This document shows positions 35,301-43,674 of a stretch of 64,000 bases of DNA, piece by piece. How positions within the stretch are numbered: position 1 is the stretch's first letter; each line of letters begins with the position of its first letter. The DNA is taken from NCBI RefSeq assembly GCF_020447105.2, contig NZ_CP096184.1, positions 1,860,001 to 1,924,000 on the forward strand, in the 5' to 3' direction. The position numbers and the translations under genes were made by a program. The notes under the pieces were generated by a model. The model saw only the letters and a program-made list of their open reading frames with translations. It was not told the origin of the DNA and searched no databases. The DNA comes from Demequina sp. TMPB413. GTDB taxonomy: Bacteria; Actinomycetota; Actinomycetes; Actinomycetales; Demequinaceae.

Positions 35301-38300
35301 GACGACGTCCCCAAGCTGTCAACCAACGTCACCCGGTTTCCCGCACCGTCGTACGTGGAGGACACCGTCTTGTCCGGATACACCACCTGCGCCACGCGGC
35401 CATCAGGGGTGTACGACGTGTCCGTCACAGAGCCATCGGCCGCCGTCACGGCTACCGGCCGCCCCACCGCGTCGTACTCCGTCTGCGTCACCCGACCCAG
35501 CGCGTCCGTCTCCGCCGTGAGGCGCCCCGCGGCGTCGCGCGAGTAGGTGGTGGCGTTGCCGCGTGGGTCCGTCACCGACGTGGCCAAGCCGCGCGCGTCG
35601 TACGCCGTCAGGGTGGTCACATTGACCGACGCCGACGGTGTGGCAGCGGCCACGAAGTTCTCCGTCGTCGCGGTCAACAGACCGCGTGCGTCATACGTGA
35701 AACGCGTGACGACGCCGGCAGGGTCCGTGGTCGAGGACACACGCCCCGCAAGGTCATACGCCGTCGCGGTGGTGGAACCGACCTCGTCAGTCACCGTCAC
35801 TGGGCGGTTCACCGCGTCATAGGTGGACGTCTGAACACCACCCAGCGGGTTCGTCACCGACAGCAGGTTGCCCACCTCGTCATACGAGTTGGTGGTGGTG
35901 AAACCCTCGCCGTCCGTTGACTGCGTGACGCGTCCCAGCGCGTCGTAGGTGTAGCGCTTGGTGGACCCATTGGGGTCCGTCTCGCTCACAATTCTGCCTA
36001 CCGCGTCGTAGGCGGTCACCACTCGCCCGCCGTCGGGGTTCACCTGGGCGACGGCCCTGCCCAGCGCGTCGAACTCGACCGACACCACGTCGCCCAAGGG
36101 ATTGCGCACCGTGGTCGCATTGCCGTCGGCGTCGTAGCCAAAGGTGGTGGTGGCGCCCTCCGGCGTCGTCACCGAGATCAGGCGGTCCCGCGCGTCGTAC
36201 GCGTATGCGGTGGTCTGGCCCAGGGCGTCGGTGACGCCCACGACCGCGCCGACGGCGTCGAACTCACGAGCCGTGCGTGCCCCCAAGGGGTCGGTGCTCG
36301 CGACCTGCTGGCCCACGGCGTCGTACTCCATTGCCGTGCGCGCGCCGGTCGGGTCGACCGAAGCGACGGCGTTGCCCACCACGTCATACTCCGTGGCCCA
36401 ACGCTCGCCCGCCTGGTCGATGCGCGCGGTCTCGCGGCCCGCCGCGTCGTACTCGTGGCGCACGGTCGCGCCCAGCGGGTCAATGACCGCCACGGTACGT
36501 CCCATCGCGTCGTAGGCGTACGTGGTGGTCGCACCGTCCGCCAACGTGGACGTAGCGAGCCGGTCCATCGGGTCATACGTGAAGCTGGCCGCTTTGCCGC
36601 GAGCGTCAGCGCTAGTCACCACGTTGCCCACCGCGTCGTACTCGGTGAGCGAGGTGCCGCCCAGCGTGTCTGTCGTCGACGTAGGCCGCGACAGAGCGTC
36701 GTATGCCGACGTGGTCTTGGCACCGCTCGCATCCAGGGTGGCCGTGATGTTGCCCACCGCGTCGTACTCGGTGGTCGAGGTGCCGCCCAGCGCGTCGGTT
36801 GCTACCGTCTGGCGCCCCAGGGCGTCGTACTCGAAGGACGTGGCAAAGCCGCGCCCGTCAGTGGACGCCACCACGTTCCCGCCAGCGTCGTACGCGAACG
36901 TGTTGGTGCTGGAATCGGGCAAGGTTACGGAGGTGACGCGACCCATCGCGTCGTAGTCGTAGCGCGTGGCGCGACCCAGCGCGTCCGTGGCCGTGGCCAC
37001 CTGCCCGGCCGCGTCAAGCGTGACCGACGTGCGGGCACCCAACGCGTCGGTCGTGGCGACCTGCCGGCCCGCCGCGTCGTACTCCATCGTGGTTCGCGCG
37101 CCCGCCGGGTCCACATTCGCCACCGCGTTGCCTGCCGCGTCGTACTCCGTGACCCAGCGCTGCCCCGACTCGTCGATGCGCGCCGTCTGCCGACCCGTCG
37201 GGGCGTATTCATAGCCGATGGTCGCGCCAAGCGCATCCGTCACCGTGGCGAGATCACCCATCTCGGTGTACTGGTACGTCGTGACCGCGCCGTCCGGCAG
37301 GGTGGTCGAGACCAAGCGATTCATCGAGTCATACGAGAAGTCCGTCACGCGTCCCAGCGCGTCGGTCGAGCTCAGCACGTTGCCAGCCGGGTCGTAGTCG
37401 GTGGCGAGAGTCCCCCCGAGCGCATCCGTCACCGCGATGCGGCGCTGTAGCGCGTCGTAGTCGTACTCCGTGCGCGCGCCCACCTCGTTGGTGCTCGCCG
37501 TGACGTTCCCGATCGCGTCGTACTCCATCGTGCCGCGGCCCCCGAGGGCGTCCACCACGGCGGTTTGGCGGTCGAGAGCGTCGTACTCATAGGCCGTGGT
37601 GAAGCCGCGCTCATCGGTCGCCGCCGTCAGGTTCCCGTTCGCGTCGTAGCCAAAGGTTGCGGTGGATCCGTCAGGGTTGGTGTGACCCACAACCCTGCCC
37701 ATCGCGTCGTAGGTGGAGACCGTGGTGCGCCCGAGCGCGTCGGTGGACGACGCGACCAGCCCGGCAGGGTTGTACGCCAGGCTCGAGGTGTTCCCCACCG
37801 CATCTGTGATCGCCGTGGGCCGCCCGAGCGCGTCGAACGACGTCTCAGTGCGGTTGCCCTCGGGGTCAATCGTCGCGGTGGCGTTGCCGATCGCGTCATA
37901 CACGGTGATCCACCGCTCGCCAGCCTCGTCCACCATGGCAGTCGCGCGCCCCAGCGCGTCGTACTCCCAGGTGCGTGCCGTGCCGTCCTGGTTGGTCTGC
38001 TTCACCAGGTGGTGCTCCGCGTCGTACGCGAACGTGACCCGCGTGCCGTCGGGATTGTTTACCGCGGTGCGCTGCACGTTGACGTTGTACTCGTAGGTGG
38101 TGACCAGCCCCCGCACGTCGGTCTGGGAGATAAGCGAACCGTTCGCGTCGTGCTCGAACTCCGTCACCTGGCCCAAAGCGTCGGTGAGGCTCGTGAGGTT
38201 GTCTGCCGCATCCCACGCCATGGTCGTGGTGTTGCCCAGAGCGTCGGTCGTTGATGTTGCCCTGTTGGCGAGGTCGTAGGTGGTCGTGGAGGTGCCGCCC

Positions 38301-40840
38301 AGGGGGTCCGTCACCTCGACCACGTTGCCGCGCGCGTCGTACTCAAACGTGGTGACGTTGCCCAACGCGTCGGTGCTGGAGGTCACGTCGCCGTGGCCGT
38401 TGTACGTCGCGTAGGTGGTGGTGCCGTCGGGAAGGTGAGTCTCGATGGCCCGGCCGTCGGAGTTGAGCACAAATGACGTGGTCGCGGCGTTCCCGTTCGG
38501 GTCCGGCGCGGTGACCGAGGTCAGGTCGCCAGTGGCGTTATAGGTGTAGCTGGTGGTGTTCCCCAGCGGGTCTGTGCTGGTCAGAACCCTGCCGAAGGCG
38601 TCGAAGGTCGCCAGGAAGGTGTTCCCGTTCGCATCCACCGACGTGGTCGGGTTGTAGCTCGCGTCGTAGCCGGTGCGGGTGACTCCGCCTGCGGCGTCGT
38701 GGGATGCGACCGCCTGACCCTTGGCGTTGTGGTCGACCGTGCTCGCATTGCCCAGCGCGTCGGTCAGCGTCGTCGAGCGGTCCGCCCCATACGCGATGGT
38801 GCGCACGTTGCCGGCGCCGTCCGTCTGGGTGACCACCCGGTCGACGTCGTCGTACGCGTTGGTAATCTCCTTGACGCCATCCGCTCCGGTGACCACGGAG
38901 AGCAGTCCCCTGTCGTTGTACGCGAAAGAGCGGGTGCGGCCCGCCCCGTCCTTGACCGACGTCAGGTTGCCGCTGGCGTCGTAACCCAGCGTCCAGACGC
39001 GCCCATCGGGGTGGGTGAAGGCCGTGATCTGGCCTTCGGCAGTCGAGGACACGGCGACGGTCTGGCCCGCCTGGTCCGTGATCGACGTGAGCGGCGGGAA
39101 CACGACCTGCCCGTCCGACGCTTCGGCAAGCGTCCCGTACGCGAGGGTGAAGGCATTGCCCTGGCGGTCGACGGTGCGCGTCAACTCGCCGTAGCCGGAC
39201 TCCTCATCCACCGAGAACTCGAGCGTGGTGCGATCGGGGAAGGTCATCACGACCCCGTCGGCGACGTCGGCGAGCGACGCCTGGCCGCCACCGTTCGCCG
39301 TGTAGCCGCCATCACCGTCGGGCGTGAAACTGACGCGCCTGCCATCGGCGAGCGTCGCCAGGACAGCACCGTCGGAGAAGCGCTGGACGCGCGAGGCAAA
39401 GGCGAAGTTCCAGCCTCTGCCCACAGGGCTGTCGCGGCCATCGAGTGCGTTGTACGCGAGGACCAAGTCAAGTTCCTGGTCGCCCACACCCGTGAGGGTG
39501 AAGACCTCCTCCGAGCTGACAAAGTTGCCGGTCGAGAGGTTGACGGGGTCCGTGCCGTAGATCTGATAGTTGTTCTTGCCCAGCTGCGTCAGGCGGTCAA
39601 TCTCGGCTTGAGAGGGAGGCTCCGGAAGCGTCACGGGCTCGGCGCACGCGATGCCGCTCGTCGTCTCGATCTGCTGGACGATACTCGCGAACACAGCGTC
39701 CACCACCAGGTCACGGCGGGTGCTGATCACGGGCCAGTCGTAGTTGTGGTCGAGGAAGAGCAACTCCGCGTGCGCGTAGGCGGGGGCCGAGCCCACCAAC
39801 TGGGAGTAGGGAAGCCCATCGTCCGTCGGGTTCAGCCTGCGCCGGTCGGAACGACCCGTGTAGTTCGCGATGTTCGACTTGATGGAGTTTCCCAGGCCGA
39901 TGCTCGCGGAGTTGTTGGCGGACCACGCGACTATTCCGCCATCGGACTCAATGCCCCACGGGCGTGCGATGCCGTCGGGAGCCGTGTTGTACGTGTTGAA
40001 CGCGAGGGTCATCGCGATGTCAGCGTCGAAGTTTCTGATGAGGTTGGCGCGTGTCGTCCTATTGACAAAGGGGGTCGAGGCATCGCGCGTGATCAGGACT
40101 TCTGCCGAGCACTCCGCCACCAGTCGATTCTTGACCTCGGTCGCTACGGAGGCGCTGAACTGGAGCTCGTTGTAGTTGGTCCCGTTCCATCTGGCCTTGC
40201 CAACCAGGTCATCAGGGTCGAGTGCAATTCGGGGGACTCCCTGCCCGGCCGCAGTCGCCGCCATGGCGTTCTGCTGGGAGCCCATCACGGTGAACTCGCT
40301 CAAGTGGTCGGACTGAGCAACGACCGCACCCAACTCTGGATCGTAGGCGGAGGGCACCCAGACCCACGGCTCGTCGGCATTCTCTCGCGAATACACGCCA
40401 AGCGTCGAAAGGTCGATGCCCTCGATGTTCTCTGGCAACACGGGAAACGTCAGCTCGATCGCAGGTGTGACCTCGTTGAGCGCTGGGAGTTCCTCGGTGG
40501 CGGGGGTGATCACCACATCGTGTTCGAGGACCGTGATGTCATCGCCACCAGGCGTCGTCGCAGTGATCTCCACGCCGTCACCGATCGCGGCGACCTCGCC
40601 ATCGGCCGCCGCTGCCGTAGCGCCGGACGTGTCGAGCGTTGCGACCTCGACCGTCGCGCCCGTGCCCGCGGGGTCTGTCGGATTGAAGACGACGGTGCCG
40701 CCCTCTGGCAGGTCGTAGCTTGAGGGATCGGTCGCGGATAACGTGCCGTCTGGCTCGTCAGCTTCAACGGCTACCGGCACCGCCACCAACAAGGCTCCAG
40801 CAACAACAGCGGACACGGTGGAGCGCAGTGAACGGCGCAC
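32366..40840 (-). CDS. Secreted RHS/YD-repeat polymorphic toxin with papain-like C-terminal domain
   Basis: A 2824-residue protein. GTG at 40840 has GGGGGGAAA upstream and starts a signal peptide (STVSAVVAGALLVAVPVAV). The N-terminal region contains an adhesin-like beta segment, then (DNA about 39640-40240) a domain with the layout of N-acetylmuramoyl-L-alanine amidase but with altered zinc ligands. A DUF6531-type block follows (YGTDPVNLSTGNF, near 39550), then dozens of YD repeats from about 39.3 to 34.0 kb including three 252-residue super-repeats. The RHS core closes with NRYAYVEGAPESF. A helical pre-toxin region follows, and the C-terminal toxin shows Cys2710 in HNCVACAIAGD, His2785 in AHVWNAV and Asp2800 in YVDFQ: a papain-type triad. 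Probable contact-dependent or secreted toxin delivered from the RHS cage. Confidence 0.88.
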   Translation of the reverse strand: MRRSLRSTVSAVVAGALLVAVPVAVEADEPDGTLSATDPSSYDLPEGGTVVFNPTDPAGTGATVEVATLDTSGATAAAADGEVAAIGDGVEITATTPGGDDITVLEHDVVITPATEELPALNEVTPAIELTFPVLPENIEGIDLSTLGVYSRENADEPWVWVPSAYDPELGAVVAQSDHLSEFTVMGSQQNAMAATAAGQGVPRIALDPDDLVGKARWNGTNYNELQFSASVATEVKNRLVAECSAEVLITRDASTPFVNRTTRANLIRNFDADIAMTLAFNTYNTAPDGIARPWGIESDGGIVAWSANNSASIGLGNSIKSNIANYTGRSDRRRLNPTDDGLPYSQLVGSAPAYAHAELLFLDHNYDWPVISTRRDLVVDAVFASIVQQIETTSGIACAEPVTLPEPPSQAEIDRLTQLGKNNYQIYGTDPVNLSTGNFVSSEEVFTLTGVGDQELDLVLAYNALDGRDSPVGRGWNFAFASRVQRFSDGAVLATLADGRRVSFTPDGDGGYTANGGGQASLADVADGVVMTFPDRTTLEFSVDEESGYGELTRTVDRQGNAFTLAYGTLAEASDGQVVFPPLTSITDQAGQTVAVSSTAEGQITAFTHPDGRVWTLGYDASGNLTSVKDGAGRTRSFAYNDRGLLSVVTGADGVKEITNAYDDVDRVVTQTDGAGNVRTIAYGADRSTTLTDALGNASTVDHNAKGQAVASHDAAGGVTRTGYDASYNPTTSVDANGNTFLATFDAFGRVLTSTDPLGNTTSYTYNATGDLTSVTAPDPNGNAATTSFVLNSDGRAIETHLPDGTTTYATYNGHGDVTSSTDALGNVTTFEYDARGNVVEVTDPLGGTSTTTYDLANRATSTTDALGNTTTMAWDAADNLTSLTDALGQVTEFEHDANGSLISQTDVRGLVTTYEYNVNVQRTAVNNPDGTRVTFAYDAEHHLVKQTNQDGTARTWEYDALGRATAMVDEAGERWITVYDAIGNATATIDPEGNRTETSFDALGRPTAITDAVGNTSSLAYNPAGLVASSTDALGRTTVSTYDAMGRVVGHTNPDGSTATFGYDANGNLTAATDERGFTTAYEYDALDRQTAVVDALGGRGTMEYDAIGNVTASTNEVGARTEYDYDALQRRIAVTDALGGTLATDYDPAGNVLSSTDALGRVTDFSYDSMNRLVSTTLPDGAVTTYQYTEMGDLATVTDALGATIGYEYAPTGRQTARIDESGQRWVTEYDAAGNAVANVDPAGARTTMEYDAAGRQVATTDALGARTSVTLDAAGQVATATDALGRATRYDYDAMGRVTSVTLPDSSTNTFAYDAGGNVVASTDGRGFATSFEYDALGRQTVATDALGGTSTTEYDAVGNITATLDASGAKTTSAYDALSRPTSTTDTLGGTSLTEYDAVGNVVTSADARGKAASFTYDPMDRLATSTLADGATTTYAYDAMGRTVAVIDPLGATVRHEYDAAGRETARIDQAGERWATEYDVVGNAVASVDPTGARTAMEYDAVGQQVASTDPLGARTAREFDAVGAVVGVTDALGQTTAYAYDARDRLISVTTPEGATTTFGYDADGNATTVRNPLGDVVSVEFDALGRAVAQVNPDGGRVVTAYDAVGRIVSETDPNGSTKRYTYDALGRVTQSTDGEGFTTTNSYDEVGNLLSVTNPLGGVQTSTYDAVNRPVTVTDEVGSTTATAYDLAGRVSSTTDPAGVVTRFTYDARGLLTATTENFVAAATPSASVNVTTLTAYDARGLATSVTDPRGNATTYSRDAAGRLTAETDALGRVTQTEYDAVGRPVAVTAADGSVTDTSYTPDGRVAQVVYPDKTVSSTYDGAGNRVTLVDSLGTSSWAYDWDGRVVSETDVRGNTQTHTFDSAGNEVATGLSDGRTITREFDGRGLAVSQTDLTGTTEYSYDANGRLAEALLPSGVTSTVERDGAGRVTGLDHVGITDEAGSWLSPCLPGASRHGWSKWWVKPEPPRSISIDYTYEERGLVSRREFTVDGSVDVTTYAHDALGRLVESVSAGDAWGPGHSRVAGDRATYGWDAASNLVFESHTDDVSTARPRDGFVVDREVDAANQLVESVRTTGTAWHQFAEVSTYAYDERGNRVSETVTEGRGWHSRVVGHKDFTYDGRDDLVVVKDFGEHQWSWHDDSITRFVRDGVGRALSVIEDWEVTERVFTGLDVVVEGDTQVVRDPMGGVQSEVTTSWSGHPWWGHPVSETQDVLKDLLGSPVGIAVDGVVSADLQVFGDFGDVTDAASWDTVTGFTGQVSTGGLVEFATRTFDPASRVWLQDDSYRGATTRAASLNRYAYVEGAPESFVDVLGFYRAAAAIRAQALAAAQAAYDEALKALRAVEGEYLRGSVSVPGLGTLPRYIAQGLVGSANYQAYLERFLVAAETRRQVQAQEWAAHKAAAQAQRDADARAAAKREADSHKNWWDRAVDATVNTVTNVVTAQAGGSKCSSIAGAAYFVFSAGVNCQYDQAQYYDFDPVEQLDIAWHGVVNFGGGVANALADTVDLVVDVGQTTFNALSPTCWTDTFCAAIPNIPSVPIYGDPDLYRYSQTSGYVTTLAVEFVATGGAGAIVDGFSAGVTAVRSVPRLVTDLPGVVNGIKNAVTQVVPAAQRVIPMVRTVLSGAADDVVRIIQAPGDFITSLRTGLHNPVTTPGGIFGTPPTTVRPVAQAPTAPAGGAANGGLGADASTINHLGGTHNCVACAIAGDSTLAGNPASALDLYPGMPIPGGNALIEDFAGASWRAVSGQAAIDSELLAAGNGARGIVYGTDGTSAHVWNAVVQNGRVNYVDFQGIGPSGAAAFDAWNDFRFVRTN
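35640..37920. repeat. 252-codon super-repeats within the YD region
   Basis: The landmark (E/Q)RW(I/V/A)TxYD occurs at codons starting 37912, 37156 and 36400, each exactly 756 nt (252 codons, 12 YD units of 21) apart. The flanking YD units follow the same order in each copy, the third diverging towards its end. This indicates duplication of a 12-repeat block. Confidence 0.75.
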
Positions 40841-41017
40841 GATTTCCCCCCCAGGCAGAGACTCACGCCCCTCGGCGGGCGTGGCCATACCCTGGCACAG
40901 GCCATTCCGTGGCGGCAAGGACTGTGGAGGAGCGTGGGCTGGCATCATGACTCGAGATGTCCCGTATCGCCGGTATGGGTGGCCCGCGTCCCGCACGCCC
41001 CAGCGAGACCCCTTTCC

Positions 41018-41033
41018 TGTGATATTTGTCACA
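41018..41033. promoter_or_regulatory. CRP/GlxR-like operator upstream of the RHS toxin gene
   Basis: TGTGATATTTGTCACA is a perfect TGTGA-N6-TCACA palindrome, the consensus for cAMP-receptor-type regulators (GlxR/Crp in actinobacteria). It lies about 180 bp before the RHS start and 67 bp beyond the end of the GGDEF gene, so the toxin gene is the likely target. Confidence 0.7.
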
Positions 41034-41099
41034 GATCAAAGCGAATGGGCCCTGACGCACGTGAGTTTCGCGAGCACAAGGCCCTCCCCACCGAGCCTG

Positions 41100-41906
41100 T
41101 CAGACCCTCCGCGTATCGATGAGCGACCCTTCGCCATGGCGGACCTCGCCGTGGAGCACGCACAGGCCCCGGCCGCTTCGCTTCGCGTCGTACATCGCCG
41201 CATCAGCTGCAGCGATGATCGCGTCTGGGTTGGTGGGGCCATCGCCGGCGAGCGCCACGCCGATGCTGCTCGTTGTCGTGTACTGGTGCCCCTCGAATTC
41301 ATACGGCGCGCGCAGGCTCGCTGCCACCCGACGCGCAACGCTGAGCGCGGCCGCGTCACTCACGACGTCGTCAAGCAACACCACAAACTCGTCGCCTCCG
41401 ACGCGAGCGGCAGTATCCCCAGCCCTCAACTCCCCCTGGATACGAAGGGCCGCCTCAGCGAGCAACCGGTCGCCCGCCGCGTGACCAAAGGTGTCATTCA
41501 CCATCTTGAAGTCGTCGAGATCGAGGAACAGGACTGCCATCCGGGAGCTACGCCTGCCGACTGCTTCCAGCCGCTGGGCGAGCTGGTCCCACAAGGCGAC
41601 GCGGTTCGCGAGTCCTGTCAGATGGTCCTGCAGCGCCTGTTGCCTGAGCTCTCTGGTGGCGATCGCGAGTTCCGCCGTGCGCTCGGCAACCCGACGCTCC
41701 AACTCCTCATACGACGCCTCGAGCTCCTCGCCAAGCGAGTTCACGCCGGCCGCGACGGCATCCACAAAGTCGCCGGTTGTTCCGACAGCCGCCCTGGCAT
41801 CGAATCGAAGCGCGGCAAGGTCTTGAATGACGTAGACGATCTCTTCCAGCCGGCGGTCCAGATCTGGCACGCCCTCCCCGCCCGGCGACTCGCCAGGCGC
41901 GCTCAT
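41100..41906 (-). CDS. Diguanylate cyclase (GGDEF domain)
   Basis: A 268-residue protein. An N-terminal coiled-coil region (EELEASYEELERRVAERTAELA) is followed by a GGDEF domain with the intact RVGGDEFVV active site and DHLTGLANR start, so it should make cyclic di-GMP. There is no membrane segment. The ATG at 41906 overlaps the stop of the STAS-like gene (ATGA), making a two-gene unit. No RxxD inhibitory site is evident five residues before GGDEF. Confidence 0.9.
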   Translation of the reverse strand: MSAPGESPGGEGVPDLDRRLEEIVYVIQDLAALRFDARAAVGTTGDFVDAVAAGVNSLGEELEASYEELERRVAERTAELAIATRELRQQALQDHLTGLANRVALWDQLAQRLEAVGRRSSRMAVLFLDLDDFKMVNDTFGHAAGDRLLAEAALRIQGELRAGDTAARVGGDEFVVLLDDVVSDAAALSVARRVAASLRAPYEFEGHQYTTTSSIGVALAGDGPTNPDAIIAAADAAMYDAKRSGRGLCVLHGEVRHGEGSLIDTRRV

Positions 41907-42289
41907 GTGAGGTGCTTCCTCAGCCAAGCAACTGCGGCGTCCTCATCCTCAAAAAGTCGAATGGGCACGTCGGGCTTGCTGACGTTAATGAAGAAGGTCG
42001 CCATCATCCGACTCAGGGGATTGCCGACGACGAGGGCAACGGCGGACACCACCTCTTGCCTCCGGATGAACTCCATCCGCGCTTCCCTGCTCTGGGGGCC
42101 TGCGTCCTCCGTGTGCACCAGGAGCGGTGCGGCGTGACCGCCCGTGAGTTCGGACATCGCGTCGATCACGGCGAGCGCGTCCTCAAGCACGGAAGGGACG
42201 TGCGGCGCCCACGCAATCTCGACCATTCCGTCTGGTCGTAGCCAGATGCGGAACTTCTCGCCAACAATCTCGCGGCCCTCGGTGCTCAT
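41903..42289 (-). CDS. STAS/SpoIIAA-like small protein upstream of the diguanylate cyclase
   Basis: A 128-residue protein with alternating strands and helices (FRIWLRPDGMVEIAW, ALAVIDAMSELTGG, APLLVHTEDAGPQ, VVSAVALVVGNPLSRMMATFF, RLFEDEDAAVAWL), the pattern of SpoIIAA/STAS-like domains and of the small proteins often paired with GGDEF genes in this phylum. No enzymatic motif. Coupled by 4-nt overlap to the cyclase, so likely an input or binding partner. Confidence 0.65.
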   Translation of the reverse strand: MSTEGREIVGEKFRIWLRPDGMVEIAWAPHVPSVLEDALAVIDAMSELTGGHAAPLLVHTEDAGPQSREARMEFIRRQEVVSAVALVVGNPLSRMMATFFINVSKPDVPIRLFEDEDAAVAWLRKHLT

Positions 42290-42538
42290 CGGGCAACCCC
42301 GTGCGTGACGATGTGACCGTTAGCGGTCCGGATAAGCGAGATCCGTGTCACGAGCTTCCCCTTGTTCGGTAGCCCGGCTAACCCTGTGGGCCCGTGGCTT
42401 TGCGTCCCCGCCTCGCAACGGGTTTGCCATTTCGTCTCTGCCCCCCAGCATAGGGGCGCTAAGCGTCGTCGCCGCGGGAGAGTAAGGAACCTCACAGTGG
42501 ACGGTCGGAGGCACGTCGCCGGCCGAACGACACGAAAG

Positions 42539-42611
42539 TGCGCCTGGGCAGATTCGAACTGCCGACACCCGCTTTAGGAGAGCGGTGCTCTATCCCCTGA
42601 GCTACAGGCGC
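42539..42611 (-). tRNA. tRNA-Arg (anticodon CCT)
   Basis: A 73-nt cloverleaf. The acceptor GCGCCTG pairs with CAGGCGC, the anticodon stem CCGCT/AGCGG holds the loop CTCCTAA with anticodon CCT (Arg, AGG codon), and the T-arm contains GTTCGAATC. CCA is not encoded. Confidence 0.93.
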
Positions 42612-42642
42612 TGGGGCCCGACTAGCCTACCGGCAGCCGGGA

Positions 42643-43638
42643 CTACCAGCGAGCGTGGACGTGCTCGCGAATGGAGTCGTTGTAAATGCGCGCCAGTTCC
42701 GCCATGGTCGAGTCATCGATCGTTGGCAGTTCGCCTACGGCCGCATTGGCCTTGGCCTGCTCCACCGTCCGCGCCCCTGGGATCGCGGTGCTGACTCCCA
42801 CCTGGGTAAGCCATCTCAGTGCGAGTTGCGCCGTGGTCCAACCCTCAGGAGTCAGCGCGGCGACCTCTTGAGCGGCCCGCACGCCCACGTCGTACGGGAC
42901 GCCGGAAAAGGTCTCGCCCACGTCGAAGGCCGCGCCTTCGCGGTTGTAGTTGCGGTGGTCGTTCTCGGCAAACTGGGTGTTGGCGTCGTACTTGCCGGAC
43001 AGCAACCCCGACGCGAGCGGCACGCGGGCAATAATCCCGACGCCAAGGCGGGCGGCCTCTGTGGCGACCTGTTCGAGCGGCTTGCGCCTGAACACGTTGA
43101 CGATGATCTGGATCGACGCCAGGTCTGGCTCCCTCAGCGCCTGCAGGGCCTCGTCAACCTTCTCCACCGACACGCCCCAAGCGCGCACCCGGCCCTCGTC
43201 TACCAAGACGCGCAAGGCGTCGTAGGTAGCCGGGTCGAAGAACACCGACGTGGGAGGACAGTGCAGTTGGATCAAGTCGAGGGTGTCGACGCCCAGGTTT
43301 TCCCGAGACCGATCAGTCCACGCCCTAAACGCGTCCAGCGTGTAGGCGCTGGCCTCGTGAGGGTCGGCCCTGCGCCCCATCTTGGTGGCGACGAAGAACT
43401 GGTCAGAGTCGTCACGCGAGGCGAGGAACTTGCCCACCGCCCGCTCCGACCGGCCGTCGCCGTAGACGTCGGCCGTGTCGAAGAAGGTGACGCCGGAGTC
43501 CGCGGCCGCCTCAAGAATCGCGTGTGAGCGACCCTCGTCGACGTTGCCCCAGTCGGCGCCTAGTTGCCAGCAACCCAGCCCGATTTCACTGACGTGGCGG
43601 CCTAGCCGCTCAATCTTTGACGTACGCACAGGCTCCAC
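42643..43638 (-). CDS. Aldo/keto reductase
   Basis: A 331-residue (alpha/beta)8 NADPH-dependent oxidoreductase. The catalytic tetrad is D54-Y59-K86-H126 (FFDTADVYG, ATKMG, IQLHCPP). The C-terminal region PLASGLLSGKY and AIPGARTVEQAKANAA are typical of the YdjG/YajO-type subfamily. GTG start. It stands alone between tRNA-Arg and the NlpC/P60 gene; substrate unknown. Confidence 0.9.
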   Translation of the reverse strand: MEPVRTSKIERLGRHVSEIGLGCWQLGADWGNVDEGRSHAILEAAADSGVTFFDTADVYGDGRSERAVGKFLASRDDSDQFFVATKMGRRADPHEASAYTLDAFRAWTDRSRENLGVDTLDLIQLHCPPTSVFFDPATYDALRVLVDEGRVRAWGVSVEKVDEALQALREPDLASIQIIVNVFRRKPLEQVATEAARLGVGIIARVPLASGLLSGKYDANTQFAENDHRNYNREGAAFDVGETFSGVPYDVGVRAAQEVAALTPEGWTTAQLALRWLTQVGVSTAIPGARTVEQAKANAAVGELPTIDDSTMAELARIYNDSIREHVHARW

Positions 43639-43674
43639 GTTACGGGACGGCGAACGCCACCCCCGCCATAGACG

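Noticed and set aside
32732..35920. Long plus-strand frames opposite the RHS gene
   Set aside because: They mirror the periodic YD repeats and have Arg/His/Pro-rich low-complexity translations; the minus frame carries the signal peptide, YD repeats and toxin domain.
33900..38900. CRISPR-like periodic DNA repeats
   Set aside because: The period is 60-66 nt but codes for YD peptides in frame, and there are no constant repeats separated by unique spacers.
42362..42577. Open frame across tRNA-Arg ending WADSNCRHPL
   Set aside because: Also a tRNA read-through artefact.
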